From WVYX01 sp039586815 (GTDB lineage: Bacteria; Gemmatimonadota; Gemmatimonadetes; Gemmatimonadales; GWC2-71-9): 64,000 nt of DNA. Under the pieces are notes generated by a model, which had not been told where the DNA came from, ran no database searches, and saw only the letters and a program-made list of their open reading frames with translations. This document shows, one piece after another, positions 33,458 through 43,773 of the stretch. A program made the position numbers and the translations under genes. Positions within the stretch are counted from its first letter, which is position 1. Each line of letters starts with the position of its first letter. Location of the stretch: contig JBDHJR010000001.1 of the NCBI GenBank assembly GCA_039586815.1, positions 62,001 to 126,000 of the forward strand, read 5' to 3'.

Positions 33458-36025
33458 TCATGGAAGAGTATCCGGCTCGCTGGTGAGAATGCGGCGCAAC
33501 TCCTCGTAGGCACGTCCGAAGGCCACCCAGTCTCCACTACGTCGCGCCGCGTCCATGCGCTCGAACCAGCGGCGCGCCTCTTGTTTCTCAGTCGCGGCCA
33601 TGCCGAAGGGCGCGGGCGCCGTGCGCAGCCGTGTCAGCGCGGTGCGCAGGTCGGGGCCGCTCCCGGCGGCACGCCCCCATCCCACGGCGACGTCCGCCAA
33701 TCGCGGCGCGGCACCCTCTCCCGGCGACACGTAACTGGTCTGCAGCGCCAGAACTCCGTCGTCGAACGGCGCCATGCGCATGCGTCCCCGGAACAGTTGC
33801 GGATCGGCCTGCAAACGGCTCAGCTGACGCGCCGCCTGCGCCGGTCCCGGCGCACCGAGCGCCGGCTCCACGGCGAGATGCACCAGCCGTGGAGCCCCGT
33901 CGCGCATCGTGCCGTCCAGGACGCCGGCAAGGGCGCCATCATCGGCCGCTGTGAGTGCGGCCATGAGCCGCAGCCGGGTCACCGGGTCGGCGGGCGTCGT
34001 TCCCACCCAGCGGTACGGCTCCTGCCCCAACGGAAGCGTCGTGCCCACCGGAGCGAGCGCCTGCCGACTGCCGGCACCGTCGCTCCGTGCGCGCAGCAGC
34101 GCCACCTGCACGGCGAACAACTCCGCGGGATACACCAGGTGGCGTTGCAGGCCTCGCGGCAGCTCGCCTGCCGGCCGCACGATCTCCGGGGCGAGAGCCG
34201 CCCATGCCGCTGTCAGAGGATCGGCGTCGCGTGTCAAGTATACCGTGCTACGTCCCGTCGCGGCCTCTACTACGCCGATGAGAGACGAACGCAGGTAGCG
34301 CACGTTCCCGTCGCGCCACCGCACGGTCGGAGCAAGGGGAAATGCATCGGCCGATACGAGCCCGCTTGCCAACCAGTAGAGCGTGTCACCTACGACCACG
34401 GCACGCGCGTCGCTGAAGGCAGCGAACGGAGCGTAGCGCTCCAGGCGCTCCAGCACGTCGCGATGCCACACGATGAGCGATTGCGCGGTCACCAGGTCCG
34501 ACGTCACGACCCGCGAGCTTTGCAGCGTCCATGCGAGCGCCATGCGGCGGAACAGGCCGCCGGCGGGGACGCCCGTCACGCTCCCCTCGTCCGGAGCTAC
34601 CACCGCGAAGTCGGCGGCCGCTGGCCGGAACCGCACCACGCGCCGTGCCAGGGTCAGCTCGCTCACTTGAGCCAGCGCCGAGTCGGGACGAGCGAGATCG
34701 GGCACGAAGTACGGCAGTCCCGCCGGGGCAACGCGGTGGGCCTGGATCGCGGCCGCGCCCGTCGCCGCGGCGTACGGGCCGCGGTGGACCGCCTCCCACG
34801 AGAGTTCTTCGGGTGGTATGGTCGCCGGATCCACTTCGCGCGCGGCAACGTATACCGGCACGACCGAGCCGTCGCGCGCCGCGTAGAGTCCCAGCGTGGC
34901 GTCGCCAAACCGTGCGGGCGGCTCAGCACCCACAGTGCGGTTGAGCAACACCGCCACGGTGAAGCCGTCCCACAGAGGCGCAGCAGTGAGCGCGTCCGCG
35001 TGGCCGCGGGCAGCGGATGGATCGGCCACCGCCGTGAGCGCCAGGTCCATAGTGGGGGGGCGCGCAGCGAAGGCCACCTGCATCATCGTATCGCGCCGCG
35101 CCTCTACCGACTCGAGGGCCAGCTCGTCCGGCGTGCGCACGGCGGCTGCGAACGTGGGGACCACGTAGTGACCCACGAAGGAGACCGCCGCGAGCACGAT
35201 CCACGGCACCGCAACCACCGCGACTCTCGGGAAGCGCACCCACGAGACCGAGGCCGTCGCCGCCACCAGCGCCAGAATGCTCAGCGCGTTGGCCACGGGC
35301 AGGCGGACCGTCGTGAGCACGGTGTCGCTCGGCACGCCGTGGATGCCCGCCACGTACTCCACCGGCTCCAGCCGATAGCCCCAGAAGAGCGCGACGGCGA
35401 ACGCCGCCAATAGGCCCGCGAGATGCCACCGCGCCAGGTCGCCCACCCTCAAGCGCCGGCCCGTCCAGCGCACCGCGCCGACGGCGGTATACAGCAACCC
35501 GATCACGGCGAGCATCACGCCGCTCAGCAGGGTGAGGAACGAGTGGACCGTGCGAGACCAGGGAAGCTGGTACAGGTAGTATCCGAGATCGCGGCCCAGC
35601 ACCGGGTCGGTGGCGCCGAGGGATACGCGGTATCCGGCAAGCGCGCGCACGTACCACCAGCCGTCGGCCCGGAAGCTAAAGGCGATGGCCAGCAGCATGC
35701 CGGCCGCCACAGCGGCAATGAGCAGGTAGCGCCGTGGCACAGCTTCCAGGATCTCGAGGTTTCCCAGACGGCGCGGCACGTGCACCGATCCGATGGCGCG
35801 GTAGACCACGTAGAGATTGCCGAGGCACCACACGGCGGCGCCGCTAAAGGCGGTGAGGAACAGCAGGGTTTGCAGCCGGTGAATCAGTGTGTGCGTGGCG
35901 GCGACGCCCAGTGCCTCGGCCCACAGCGCCTCGGCCGTGCCGCTGGCCAGCCAGCGCCCCAGCAAGAGAGCGAGTAGGACTGCGACGACCGTCGCCTGCA
36001 GGGACCTTCTGACGGAGGGCGTCAT
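33458..36025 (-). CDS. UPF0182-family membrane protein
   Basis: 855 residues. The first third has seven or so transmembrane helices; the rest is a large extracytoplasmic region. Order and the closing motif SGDWVAFGRAYEELRRIL match the UPF0182 (PF03699) family, whose members are large, widespread in Actinobacteria and cyanobacteria, and of unknown role. Internal features include RFGDATLGLYAARDGSVVPV and TGRSTVYLTRDADPLTAAW, typical of the family's soluble part. It starts three bases after the phosphomutase stop, so it likely shares its transcript. Confidence 0.8.
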   Translation of the reverse strand: MTPSVRRSLQATVVAVLLALLLGRWLASGTAEALWAEALGVAATHTLIHRLQTLLFLTAFSGAAVWCLGNLYVVYRAIGSVHVPRRLGNLEILEAVPRRYLLIAAVAAGMLLAIAFSFRADGWWYVRALAGYRVSLGATDPVLGRDLGYYLYQLPWSRTVHSFLTLLSGVMLAVIGLLYTAVGAVRWTGRRLRVGDLARWHLAGLLAAFAVALFWGYRLEPVEYVAGIHGVPSDTVLTTVRLPVANALSILALVAATASVSWVRFPRVAVVAVPWIVLAAVSFVGHYVVPTFAAAVRTPDELALESVEARRDTMMQVAFAARPPTMDLALTAVADPSAARGHADALTAAPLWDGFTVAVLLNRTVGAEPPARFGDATLGLYAARDGSVVPVYVAAREVDPATIPPEELSWEAVHRGPYAAATGAAAIQAHRVAPAGLPYFVPDLARPDSALAQVSELTLARRVVRFRPAAADFAVVAPDEGSVTGVPAGGLFRRMALAWTLQSSRVVTSDLVTAQSLIVWHRDVLERLERYAPFAAFSDARAVVVGDTLYWLASGLVSADAFPLAPTVRWRDGNVRYLRSSLIGVVEAATGRSTVYLTRDADPLTAAWAALAPEIVRPAGELPRGLQRHLVYPAELFAVQVALLRARSDGAGSRQALAPVGTTLPLGQEPYRWVGTTPADPVTRLRLMAALTAADDGALAGVLDGTMRDGAPRLVHLAVEPALGAPGPAQAARQLSRLQADPQLFRGRMRMAPFDDGVLALQTSYVSPGEGAAPRLADVAVGWGRAAGSGPDLRTALTRLRTAPAPFGMAATEKQEARRWFERMDAARRSGDWVAFGRAYEELRRILTSEPDTLP

Positions 36026-36028
36026 GCC

Positions 36029-37402
36029 CTACACCGGAATACCCTGCTCCTCGAGCCAGCCCTCCACCTCGCCCCGGTAGGCGGCCAGCGCCTGCTCCGT
36101 GGCGGCCTCGAACCGCATCACCAGCACCGGCTGGGTGTTCGAGGCCCGCAACAACCCCCACCCCTCGGGAAATGAGATGCGCACGCCGTCGAGCGTAAGC
36201 GCCTCGTAGCGCTCGCCGAAGTGGCGGGCCGCTGCCTGCACGACGGCGAACTTACGCTCCTCAGGACAGTCGACCCTGAGCTCGGGCGTGGTGTGTGTCT
36301 GCGGGAGATCGGCGAGCAGCGTGGAGAGCGGACCGTCGCCGCGCGCCACGATGGCCAGCAGCCGCGCCGCGGCGAACAGCGCGTCGTCGAACCCGTAGTA
36401 GTCGCCGCCGAAGAACATGTGCCCGCTCATCTCGCCTGCCAGCGGCGCGGCGAGCTCCTTCATCTTGGCCTTGATGAGCGAGTGGCCCGTCTTCCAGATC
36501 ACCGGCTCCAGCCCCGCCGCGCGCAGCGCTCCGCCCAGCACGTCGGAGCACTTCACGTCGAAGATGACGGCATGGCCGGTACCCATGCGCTCGGCCAGGT
36601 CGCGTCCGTACAGCACCAGTAGCTGGTCGCCGTACACGATCGCGCCGTTCTCATCCACCGCGCCGATGCGGTCCCCGTCACCGTCGAACGCGATCCCCAG
36701 CTCGGCACCGGTGCGCCGCACCGCTTCCTGCAGGTCCACCAGGTACTCCGGCACCGTGGGATCGGGATGATGGTTGGGGAAGGTGCCGTCCGATTCGCAG
36801 AATAGCGGTATGGCATCGGCTCCCAACCGGCTGAGCACCTGCTCCGCAGCAAGGCTCGCACTGCCGTTGCCGCAGTCCACCACCACCTTGACCGGTCGTG
36901 CGATCGGCGCGTTGCGCGAGACGATCGCCTCTATGTAGCGCGACAGCATCGAGTCGTCCGCCTCGAGTCCGCCCGTGCCACCGTCCGCCGCGTCCTCCTC
37001 GATGAGCCGGCGAATCTCCTGGATGTCGTCGCCGTGTAGAGTCTCCCCCGCCGCCACCATCTTGAACCCGTTGAACTCCGGCGGGTTGTGGGATCCGGTG
37101 ACCTGCACGCCGCCGTCCACCTGGAGCTCGTGCAGCGCGAGGTACAGTGCGGGCGTGGGCAGCACGCCTACATCCACGGCCGTCCCGCCGGCCTGCGCCA
37201 CCCCGTCGCGCACCGCGCGCGCGAGGATCTCGCCCGAGGGCCGGTTGTCGCGGCCCACCGCGAGCCGTGGCTCGCCTCCGATGCGAGCCCGCGCAATGGT
37301 GGTAACGGCACGGCCTATCGCATGCGCAATCGGCGCGGTCAACTCCTGGTCGACCACGCCGCGTATGTCGTACTGCCTGAAGATGAACGATGGTACGTCC
37401 AA
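36029..37402 (-). CDS. Phosphomannomutase/phosphoglucomutase (AlgC type)
   Basis: 457 residues. The start is TTG 37402, backed by a GAGGAG site that overlaps the nuoN stop. The alpha-D-phosphohexomutase family interconverts mannose or glucose 1- and 6-phosphates for polysaccharide and LPS precursors. FRQYDIRGVVD start; catalytic S104 in VTGSHNPPEF; metal loop AFDGDGDRIG; sugar loop GEMSGHMFF; phosphate loop RASNTQPVLVMRFE. The FRxYDIRG start is typical of the bifunctional AlgC/PgcA class. It follows nuoN by 10 nt. Confidence 0.92.
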   Translation of the reverse strand: MDVPSFIFRQYDIRGVVDQELTAPIAHAIGRAVTTIARARIGGEPRLAVGRDNRPSGEILARAVRDGVAQAGGTAVDVGVLPTPALYLALHELQVDGGVQVTGSHNPPEFNGFKMVAAGETLHGDDIQEIRRLIEEDAADGGTGGLEADDSMLSRYIEAIVSRNAPIARPVKVVVDCGNGSASLAAEQVLSRLGADAIPLFCESDGTFPNHHPDPTVPEYLVDLQEAVRRTGAELGIAFDGDGDRIGAVDENGAIVYGDQLLVLYGRDLAERMGTGHAVIFDVKCSDVLGGALRAAGLEPVIWKTGHSLIKAKMKELAAPLAGEMSGHMFFGGDYYGFDDALFAAARLLAIVARGDGPLSTLLADLPQTHTTPELRVDCPEERKFAVVQAAARHFGERYEALTLDGVRISFPEGWGLLRASNTQPVLVMRFEAATEQALAAYRGEVEGWLEEQGIPV

Positions 37403-37412
37403 GTCAGCTCCT

Positions 37413-38924
37413 CTATTGCGACACAGTCATCATCATTGACGGTCTGAGATCCTCGGTCCCCTGCCGCGCCACGTCGAGCAGGCGGTTGGGCCACACGCCG
37501 AACAGTAGCAGGCAAACGGCGAGCGCGGCCACCACCCAGCGTGAGGCCCCGACGAGGGCTGCCTCTTCGTGTATAGTATCCGTCGCAGGCGGCTTCATGT
37601 ACATGGCCATGATCACCGGCAAGTAGAACCCCGCCGAGATGACGGTGGACACTACCAGGATCACCGCCAGGCTCCCCTGCCCCGACTGAACCGCGGCCGA
37701 GAGGATGAGCCACTTGCCGATGAAGCCCGCCGTGCCGGGGAAGCCCAGCAGCGAGAGCATGAAAATCGTCATTGCCGCGGCCATCCAGGGACGGCGCTTC
37801 GCCAGCCCGTTCAAGTCGTCCACCCGCACGTCGCGCTCGCCGCGGCGGCCCAGCGCCGTCAGCACCGCGAATGCCCCGACCGTCATGAGCGTGTAGGCGA
37901 GGACGTAGAACAAGAACGCCGTTGCCCCGAACTCCGTGCCGGCGGCCACCGCAGCAAGCAGGTAGCCGGCGTGGCCGATCGAACTGTACGCAAGCATCCG
38001 CTTGATATGAGGCTGCACCAGCGCGATGAGGTTCCCCACCACCATCGTTACGGCCGCGAGCCACCACACGACCTCGGTCCACACCAAGTCGACCGGGCCC
38101 AGTCCCTGCAGCAGCACGCGGATCAGTGCCGCGAAGGCCGCCGCCTTCACCGCCGCGGCCATGAACGCTGTGATCGGCGTGGGGGCGCCGTCGTACACGT
38201 CTGGGGTCCACATATGGAACGGCACCGCCGCCACTTTGAAGGCGAAGCCCACCAGCAGCATGCCGGTGCCGATCAGCAGCATGGTGTTGGACTCGAGCCC
38301 CAGCGCCATGATGCGGGCGTACATCAGGGTGACGTCGGTGGTACCGGTCGCCCCGTAGATCAAGGCGATGCCGTACAGCAGGAAGCCGGAGGCGAAGGCG
38401 CCCAGCAGGAAATACTTGAGCGAAGCCTCGGCCGCGAACACTGAGCGACGGTCGATCCCGGCCAGCACGTAGACGCAGAGCGACATCAGCTCGAGGCCGA
38501 TGAAGATCAGCACCAGGTTGGTACTGCCTCCCATGAACATCATGCCGACCGTGGCGAGCAGCAGCAGCAGGTAGAACTCGGGTACGTGCACCCGCTCACG
38601 CCCGAGGTATCCCAGCGAGAGCAGCGCAGCGAGAATCGCACCCAGCAAGAAGATCGTGTCGGTGAGGTAGCGGAAACGGTCGAGCGCCATCCACTCCTCG
38701 TGGCCCGCCGGCGATACTCCGCGCAGCCAGAAACCCAGAACCACGGCCAGCGTCAACAGCAATCCCACCACGGCGAGCTGGCCCACGAAGCGCTGGTCGC
38801 CGTCGCCCTTGTGGCGCCACGCAACCACCAGCGCCAGGATGAGACTCCAGCCCGTGAGCACCAGCTCAGGCATGATTGCCAGCGCGAGGCCGCCCGGCAC
38901 GCTCAGGTCAATCTGCGGTCCCAT
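37413..38924 (-). CDS. nuoN: NADH-quinone oxidoreductase subunit N
   Basis: 503 residues, 14 predicted helices; antiporter-like subunit of the membrane arm of complex I. GLELMSLCVYVLAG holds the key glutamate and KAAAFAALIRVLLQ the lysine helix. It is the last nuo gene; its ATG directly abuts the nuoM stop (TAGATG). Confidence 0.97.
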   Translation of the reverse strand: MGPQIDLSVPGGLALAIMPELVLTGWSLILALVVAWRHKGDGDQRFVGQLAVVGLLLTLAVVLGFWLRGVSPAGHEEWMALDRFRYLTDTIFLLGAILAALLSLGYLGRERVHVPEFYLLLLLATVGMMFMGGSTNLVLIFIGLELMSLCVYVLAGIDRRSVFAAEASLKYFLLGAFASGFLLYGIALIYGATGTTDVTLMYARIMALGLESNTMLLIGTGMLLVGFAFKVAAVPFHMWTPDVYDGAPTPITAFMAAAVKAAAFAALIRVLLQGLGPVDLVWTEVVWWLAAVTMVVGNLIALVQPHIKRMLAYSSIGHAGYLLAAVAAGTEFGATAFLFYVLAYTLMTVGAFAVLTALGRRGERDVRVDDLNGLAKRRPWMAAAMTIFMLSLLGFPGTAGFIGKWLILSAAVQSGQGSLAVILVVSTVISAGFYLPVIMAMYMKPPATDTIHEEAALVGASRWVVAALAVCLLLFGVWPNRLLDVARQGTEDLRPSMMMTVSQ

Positions 38925-40469
38925 CTACCGCTCCCCTCCCGGTGCAGCTGCTTCGGCATGTTGTAGCTCGACGGCCGGCGGCGTGCCGCGCACCTGCTCC
39001 ACCAGCGCCCGCGACGACGCCTCCATGCGCTTGAGGAACGGCCGCGGGTAGAGGCCGATCCAGAAGATGCACACGATCAGGGGGATCAACACCGCTAGCT
39101 CGCGCGGCGACAGGTCGGGCAGCCCCTCGTTCTCGGGCTTGTCCAGCTTGTTGTAGATGATGCGCTGCAGCGCGCGCAGCAGGTACATCGCCGCTATGAT
39201 CACTCCGGTAGCCGCGATCACGGTTGCCCAGGGGTACTCGCCGAAGGAACCGAGCAGCACGAGGAATTCTCCCACGAACCCATTGGTGCCGGGAAGCCCA
39301 ACCGACGACAGTGCCACCACCGTGAGGACGGCAGCGAGCACCGGCACCACCTTGGCCAGACCGCCGAACTCCTTGATTTCGCGTGTATGGCGCCGCTCGT
39401 ACAGCATGCCGGCGAGGAAGAACAGCGCCCCCGTGGAGATGCCGTGGCTGATCATGATCATGATGGCGCCCTCCACGCTCTGCTGCGTGAGCGCCCAGAT
39501 GCCCAGCATCACGAAGCCGAGGTGCGCCACCGACGAGTACGCCACCAGCTTCTTGAAGTCCGGCTGCACCATGGCGACGAGGCCGCCGTAGATGATCCCG
39601 ATCAGTGCCAGCAGCACTACCACGGTCACTACCGTGGGGTGGAACGCCACGTCCGGATAGAACGGCAGTGCGAAGCGCAGGAATCCGTACGTCCCCATCT
39701 TCAGCAGGATGCCCGCCAGGATGACCGATCCCGCCGTTGGTGCCTCCACGTGCGCGTCGGGCAGCCAGGTGTGGAACGGGAACATCGGGACCTTGATGGC
39801 GAACGCCAGGAAGAAGGCGCCGAACAGCCAGAAGGCCCAGCGCTCCGTTGCGCCTATGTTGCCCAGGAGATGGTCGTAGGCGAAGGAGTATGTGCCGGTA
39901 GCCTGACCCACCTGGTAGAAGATCCACAGGATCGCCACCAGCATGAGCAGCGAGCCCACGAAGGTGAACACGAAGAACTTGATGGCGGCGTACAGCCTGC
40001 GCGGCCCGCCCCATACCCCGATGAGGAAGTACATCGGGATGAGCATGATCTCCCAGAACACATAGAACACGAAGAGATCGAGGGCGAGGAACACACCCAG
40101 CATGCCCGTCGTGAGCACCAGCAGCAATGCGTAGTAGGCGCGCTGGCGCTCCTTGATGTAGTTCCAGCTGCCCAGCACGGCGAGCGGCATGGTGAACGTG
40201 GTGAGCAACACCATGAACAGCGAGATACCGTCCAGTCCGAGCCTGAGCCAGATGCCCCAACCGGCGATCCAGGGACGGGCCACCACGAACTGCATGGCGG
40301 CACTACCAGCGTCGTAGGCCCACCACAGCGGCACGGACACCAGGAACTCGGCCAGGGTGGCGACCAGCGCCAGGTACTTGGCCTCCCGCTCCGGCCGCAG
40401 CAGCAGCGCGAACGCCGCGACCAGCGGGATGATCAGCAGTGCTTCGAGCACCCAGTCGCCGTAGTTCAT
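38925..40469 (-). CDS. nuoM: NADH-quinone oxidoreductase subunit M
   Basis: 514 residues from ATG 40469; the longer open frame is a shadow of nuoL. Antiporter-like proton-pumping subunit. WEIMLIPMYFLIGVWGG carries the conserved glutamate; FPFHTWLPDAHVEAPTAGS and the lysine helix follow. Confidence 0.97.
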   Translation of the reverse strand: MNYGDWVLEALLIIPLVAAFALLLRPEREAKYLALVATLAEFLVSVPLWWAYDAGSAAMQFVVARPWIAGWGIWLRLGLDGISLFMVLLTTFTMPLAVLGSWNYIKERQRAYYALLLVLTTGMLGVFLALDLFVFYVFWEIMLIPMYFLIGVWGGPRRLYAAIKFFVFTFVGSLLMLVAILWIFYQVGQATGTYSFAYDHLLGNIGATERWAFWLFGAFFLAFAIKVPMFPFHTWLPDAHVEAPTAGSVILAGILLKMGTYGFLRFALPFYPDVAFHPTVVTVVVLLALIGIIYGGLVAMVQPDFKKLVAYSSVAHLGFVMLGIWALTQQSVEGAIMIMISHGISTGALFFLAGMLYERRHTREIKEFGGLAKVVPVLAAVLTVVALSSVGLPGTNGFVGEFLVLLGSFGEYPWATVIAATGVIIAAMYLLRALQRIIYNKLDKPENEGLPDLSPRELAVLIPLIVCIFWIGLYPRPFLKRMEASSRALVEQVRGTPPAVELQHAEAAAPGGER

Positions 40470-40473
40470 CGCC

Positions 40474-42453
40474 CTATCCCGTAATCGCCCGCAGCAACAG
40501 CAACGTGGCCAGCACGAAGAGGAACATGTACGTGCCGACGTAGCCCGTCTGCAGTCGCGAGCCGATCCAGCCCATCGCCCGAGCGAAGGCCGCCGAGCCA
40601 TTCGCTCCGAACCCGTCTATGATGCCCGAGTCGATCACCTTCCAGAGCACGTTCTCCGAAGTCCACATGATGGGACGCACGATCAGCGCGTCGTAGATCT
40701 CGTCCACGTACCACTTCTTGAGCAGGACTTTCTGGATCCCGGTCTCGGGCGCCGCTTCGCGGGCCGGCTTGAGGCTGGCCGGTTTGAGCAGCTGCCACGC
40801 TCCCACCATGCCGGCCGCCGCCACTACCGTGGCGAGCCCCATCAACCCCAGCTCGGTACCCGCCGACAGATGGATCTCGGGCAGGTAGTGCGCGCTCAGC
40901 TCGGTCACCGGCTCCATCCAGTGGTGCAGCCACTGCGATCCCGGAAGGACGTGCGGCAGGTTGAGCACGCCCGCAAAGACGCTGCCGACCGCGAGCACCG
41001 CCAGCGCGCCGGTCATCACCCACGGCGCCTCGTGCAGGTGCGGCTCCTCCTTCTGGCCTGTGCGGTTGGGGCCGTGGAAAGTGTAGAGCATCATCCGCGT
41101 CATGTAGAACGCTGTGAGCAACGCCGCCACGACGCCGATCAGCCACAGTACGTAGAAGGCTCCTGCCTCGTCCCCGCGCGCGAATGTCATCGCCAGGATC
41201 TCGTCCTTGGAGAAGAACCCGGAGAAGCCTGGCACGCCCGCGATGGCCAGCGTGGCGATCCACATGAACGCCGCGGTCCAGGGCATGTAGCGCCGCAGCC
41301 CACCCATGTTGCGCATGTCCTGCGCGTCCTCATGGCCGTGCGTTGCGTGATACGCGTGATGCAACGCGTGAATCACGCTGCCCGAGCCGAGGAACAGCAG
41401 CGCCTTGAAGAAGGCGTGCGTCGTGAGGTGGAAGATACCCGCGGCGTACGCGCCGACACCCACGGCGATGAACATGAAGCCCAGCTGGGACACCGTGGAA
41501 TAGGCCAGCACCTTCTTGATGTCCCACTGCTTGAGAGCGATGGTGGCCGCGAACAGCGCCGTGACCGCGCCCACTGCCGCAACCGTGAAGCTCGAGACCG
41601 GCGCCATGGCGAACAACACGTTGGCCCGGGCCACCATGTAGACGCCCGCCGTAACCATCGTTGCGGCGTGGATCAGGGCGGAGACAGGCGTCGGCCCCGC
41701 CATCGCATCAGGCAGCCACGTGTAGAGCGGGATCTGCGCCGACTTGCCGGTGGCGCCCACGAACAGCGCCAGCGTGGCCAGCGTGATCAGCGTGCCGCCC
41801 ACCGCGAACGTGTGCGGTGCCGCTTCGAAGACCTCGGCGAACGACAGGCTCCCGACAGCGTGGAAGATGATGAACATGCCGATCAGGAAGCCCACGTCCC
41901 CGATGCGGTTCATGATAAAGGCCTTCTTGCCGGCATTGGCGAAGGCCTCGTTCTCGAACCAGAAGCCGATGAGCAGGTAGCTGCAGAGCCCGACACCTTC
42001 CCAGCCCACGAACATCACCGGGAAGTTGGCGCCCAGGATCAGCAGCAGCATGAAGAACACGAAGAGGTTGAGGTACGCGAAGTAGCGCGCATACCCCGGG
42101 TCCTCACCCATGTAACCCACGCTGAAGATGTGGATCACCATGCTGATCCCGGTCACGACCATCAGCATGACCGCCGACAGCTGATCCACCTGGAACGCCA
42201 GATCGACCTCGAGCTGGCCCACCGGCATCCATTCCCAGTAGCTCAGGACGTAGGGCGCCCCCTCCGGTGCACCGGCGAGGCCCAGCACCACCGCCACCGC
42301 CACCAGGAACGACAGCACCAGCACGCCCACACCAATCGTACTCACCGCCCGCTTGGCGTCCGGCCTGAGCAGGCTGATGGTCCCGTTAGCCAGGAACCCC
42401 AGCAGCGGGAACAGCACCACCAACCACACCCAACCGACCGATGTCGGCATCAT
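40474..42453 (-). CDS. nuoL: NADH-quinone oxidoreductase subunit L
   Basis: 659 residues. Distal antiporter-like subunit with 14 core helices plus the long C-terminal lateral helix that spans M and N. VGWEGVGLCSYLLIGFW, IPLYTWLPDAMAGPTPVSAL and HAFFKALLFLGSGSVIHA are typical. The frame begins with two ATG codons over the nuoK stop. Confidence 0.98.
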   Translation of the reverse strand: MMPTSVGWVWLVVLFPLLGFLANGTISLLRPDAKRAVSTIGVGVLVLSFLVAVAVVLGLAGAPEGAPYVLSYWEWMPVGQLEVDLAFQVDQLSAVMLMVVTGISMVIHIFSVGYMGEDPGYARYFAYLNLFVFFMLLLILGANFPVMFVGWEGVGLCSYLLIGFWFENEAFANAGKKAFIMNRIGDVGFLIGMFIIFHAVGSLSFAEVFEAAPHTFAVGGTLITLATLALFVGATGKSAQIPLYTWLPDAMAGPTPVSALIHAATMVTAGVYMVARANVLFAMAPVSSFTVAAVGAVTALFAATIALKQWDIKKVLAYSTVSQLGFMFIAVGVGAYAAGIFHLTTHAFFKALLFLGSGSVIHALHHAYHATHGHEDAQDMRNMGGLRRYMPWTAAFMWIATLAIAGVPGFSGFFSKDEILAMTFARGDEAGAFYVLWLIGVVAALLTAFYMTRMMLYTFHGPNRTGQKEEPHLHEAPWVMTGALAVLAVGSVFAGVLNLPHVLPGSQWLHHWMEPVTELSAHYLPEIHLSAGTELGLMGLATVVAAAGMVGAWQLLKPASLKPAREAAPETGIQKVLLKKWYVDEIYDALIVRPIMWTSENVLWKVIDSGIIDGFGANGSAAFARAMGWIGSRLQTGYVGTYMFLFVLATLLLLRAITG

Positions 42454-42745
42454 CCCCTCAGCAAGTTGATCTCGTTGATGTTGACCGTGTCCCTATGACG
42501 GTAGATCGCCAGCATGATGGCGAGCCCGACGGCGGCCTCAGCAGCCGCCACCGCCATCACGAAGAACACGATCACCTGCCCCTCACGACCCAGCTGTTGT
42601 GCCAGTGCCACGAAGCTCAGGTTCACGGCGTTGAGCATCAACTCGATGCACATGAAGACCACGATGGCGTTGCGGCGGAACAGCACTCCGGCCACACCGA
42701 GGCTGAACAGGATCGCCGACACCGCCAGAGATGGACCGAGGAGCA

Positions 42746-42746
<1 letters not shown>
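42450..42746 (-). CDS. nuoK: NADH-quinone oxidoreductase subunit K
   Basis: 98 residues from GTG 42746, which shares a base with the nuoJ stop (TAGTG) and has an AGGAGG site. Three helices, with the proton-path glutamate in FMCIELMLNAVNL and the second in AAAEAAVGLAIML. Confidence 0.95.
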
Positions 42747-43266
<520 letters not shown>

Positions 43267-43270
<4 letters not shown>

Positions 43271-43773
43271 TCACCCTTGGGATCGGACGGATCCCAGAGT
43301 GTTGATACCGGATGCGTCTGGGCGCAGAGCCGCTCCAGGTCGTACACGAAGCGCTCGCGCTCGTACTCCGAGTTCTCGTAGTGCACACCCACGTGGATCG
43401 CTTCCTCCGGGCACACCTCCTGGCAGTACCCACAGAAGACGCAGCGGAACTCGTCGATCTCGTATATCAGCGGGTAGCGGTGCCCCTCCTCGTCCTCACC
43501 CGGGACCAGCTTGATGCAGTTCGCCGGGCAGATCTGGGGACACAGGCCGCAGGCAACGCACTTGGCACGCCCCTGCTCGTCGGTGAGCATGCGGTGCGTG
43601 CCGCGCCACCGCGGCGACAATTCCCAGGAGTCGGTGGACTTCTGCTCCGGGTACTGCATGGTCCACTTGGGGGCGACCAGGTGCCGGAAGGTGAGCGCCA
43701 TTCCCTTGAGGGCGGCCCGCAGGTAGCTCACCTGCCGGTCGGGTCGCTTCATCACCTTGACGCTTATCGCCAT
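43267..43773 (-). CDS. nuoI: NADH-quinone oxidoreductase subunit I
   Basis: 168 residues from ATG 43773 (TGATG with the nuoH stop). Carries clusters N6a and N6b: C72/C75/C78/C82 in CVACGLCPQICP and C111/C114/C117/C121 in CVFCGYCQEVCP. Connects the peripheral arm to NuoB. Confidence 0.96.

Noticed and set aside
33581..35413. A 610-codon open frame on the plus strand
   Set aside because: Arg/His-rich antisense shadow of the UPF0182 gene, without recognisable domains.
40870..42498. A 542-codon open frame on the plus strand
   Set aside because: Antisense shadow of nuoL with His/Arg/Gln-rich low-complexity text.
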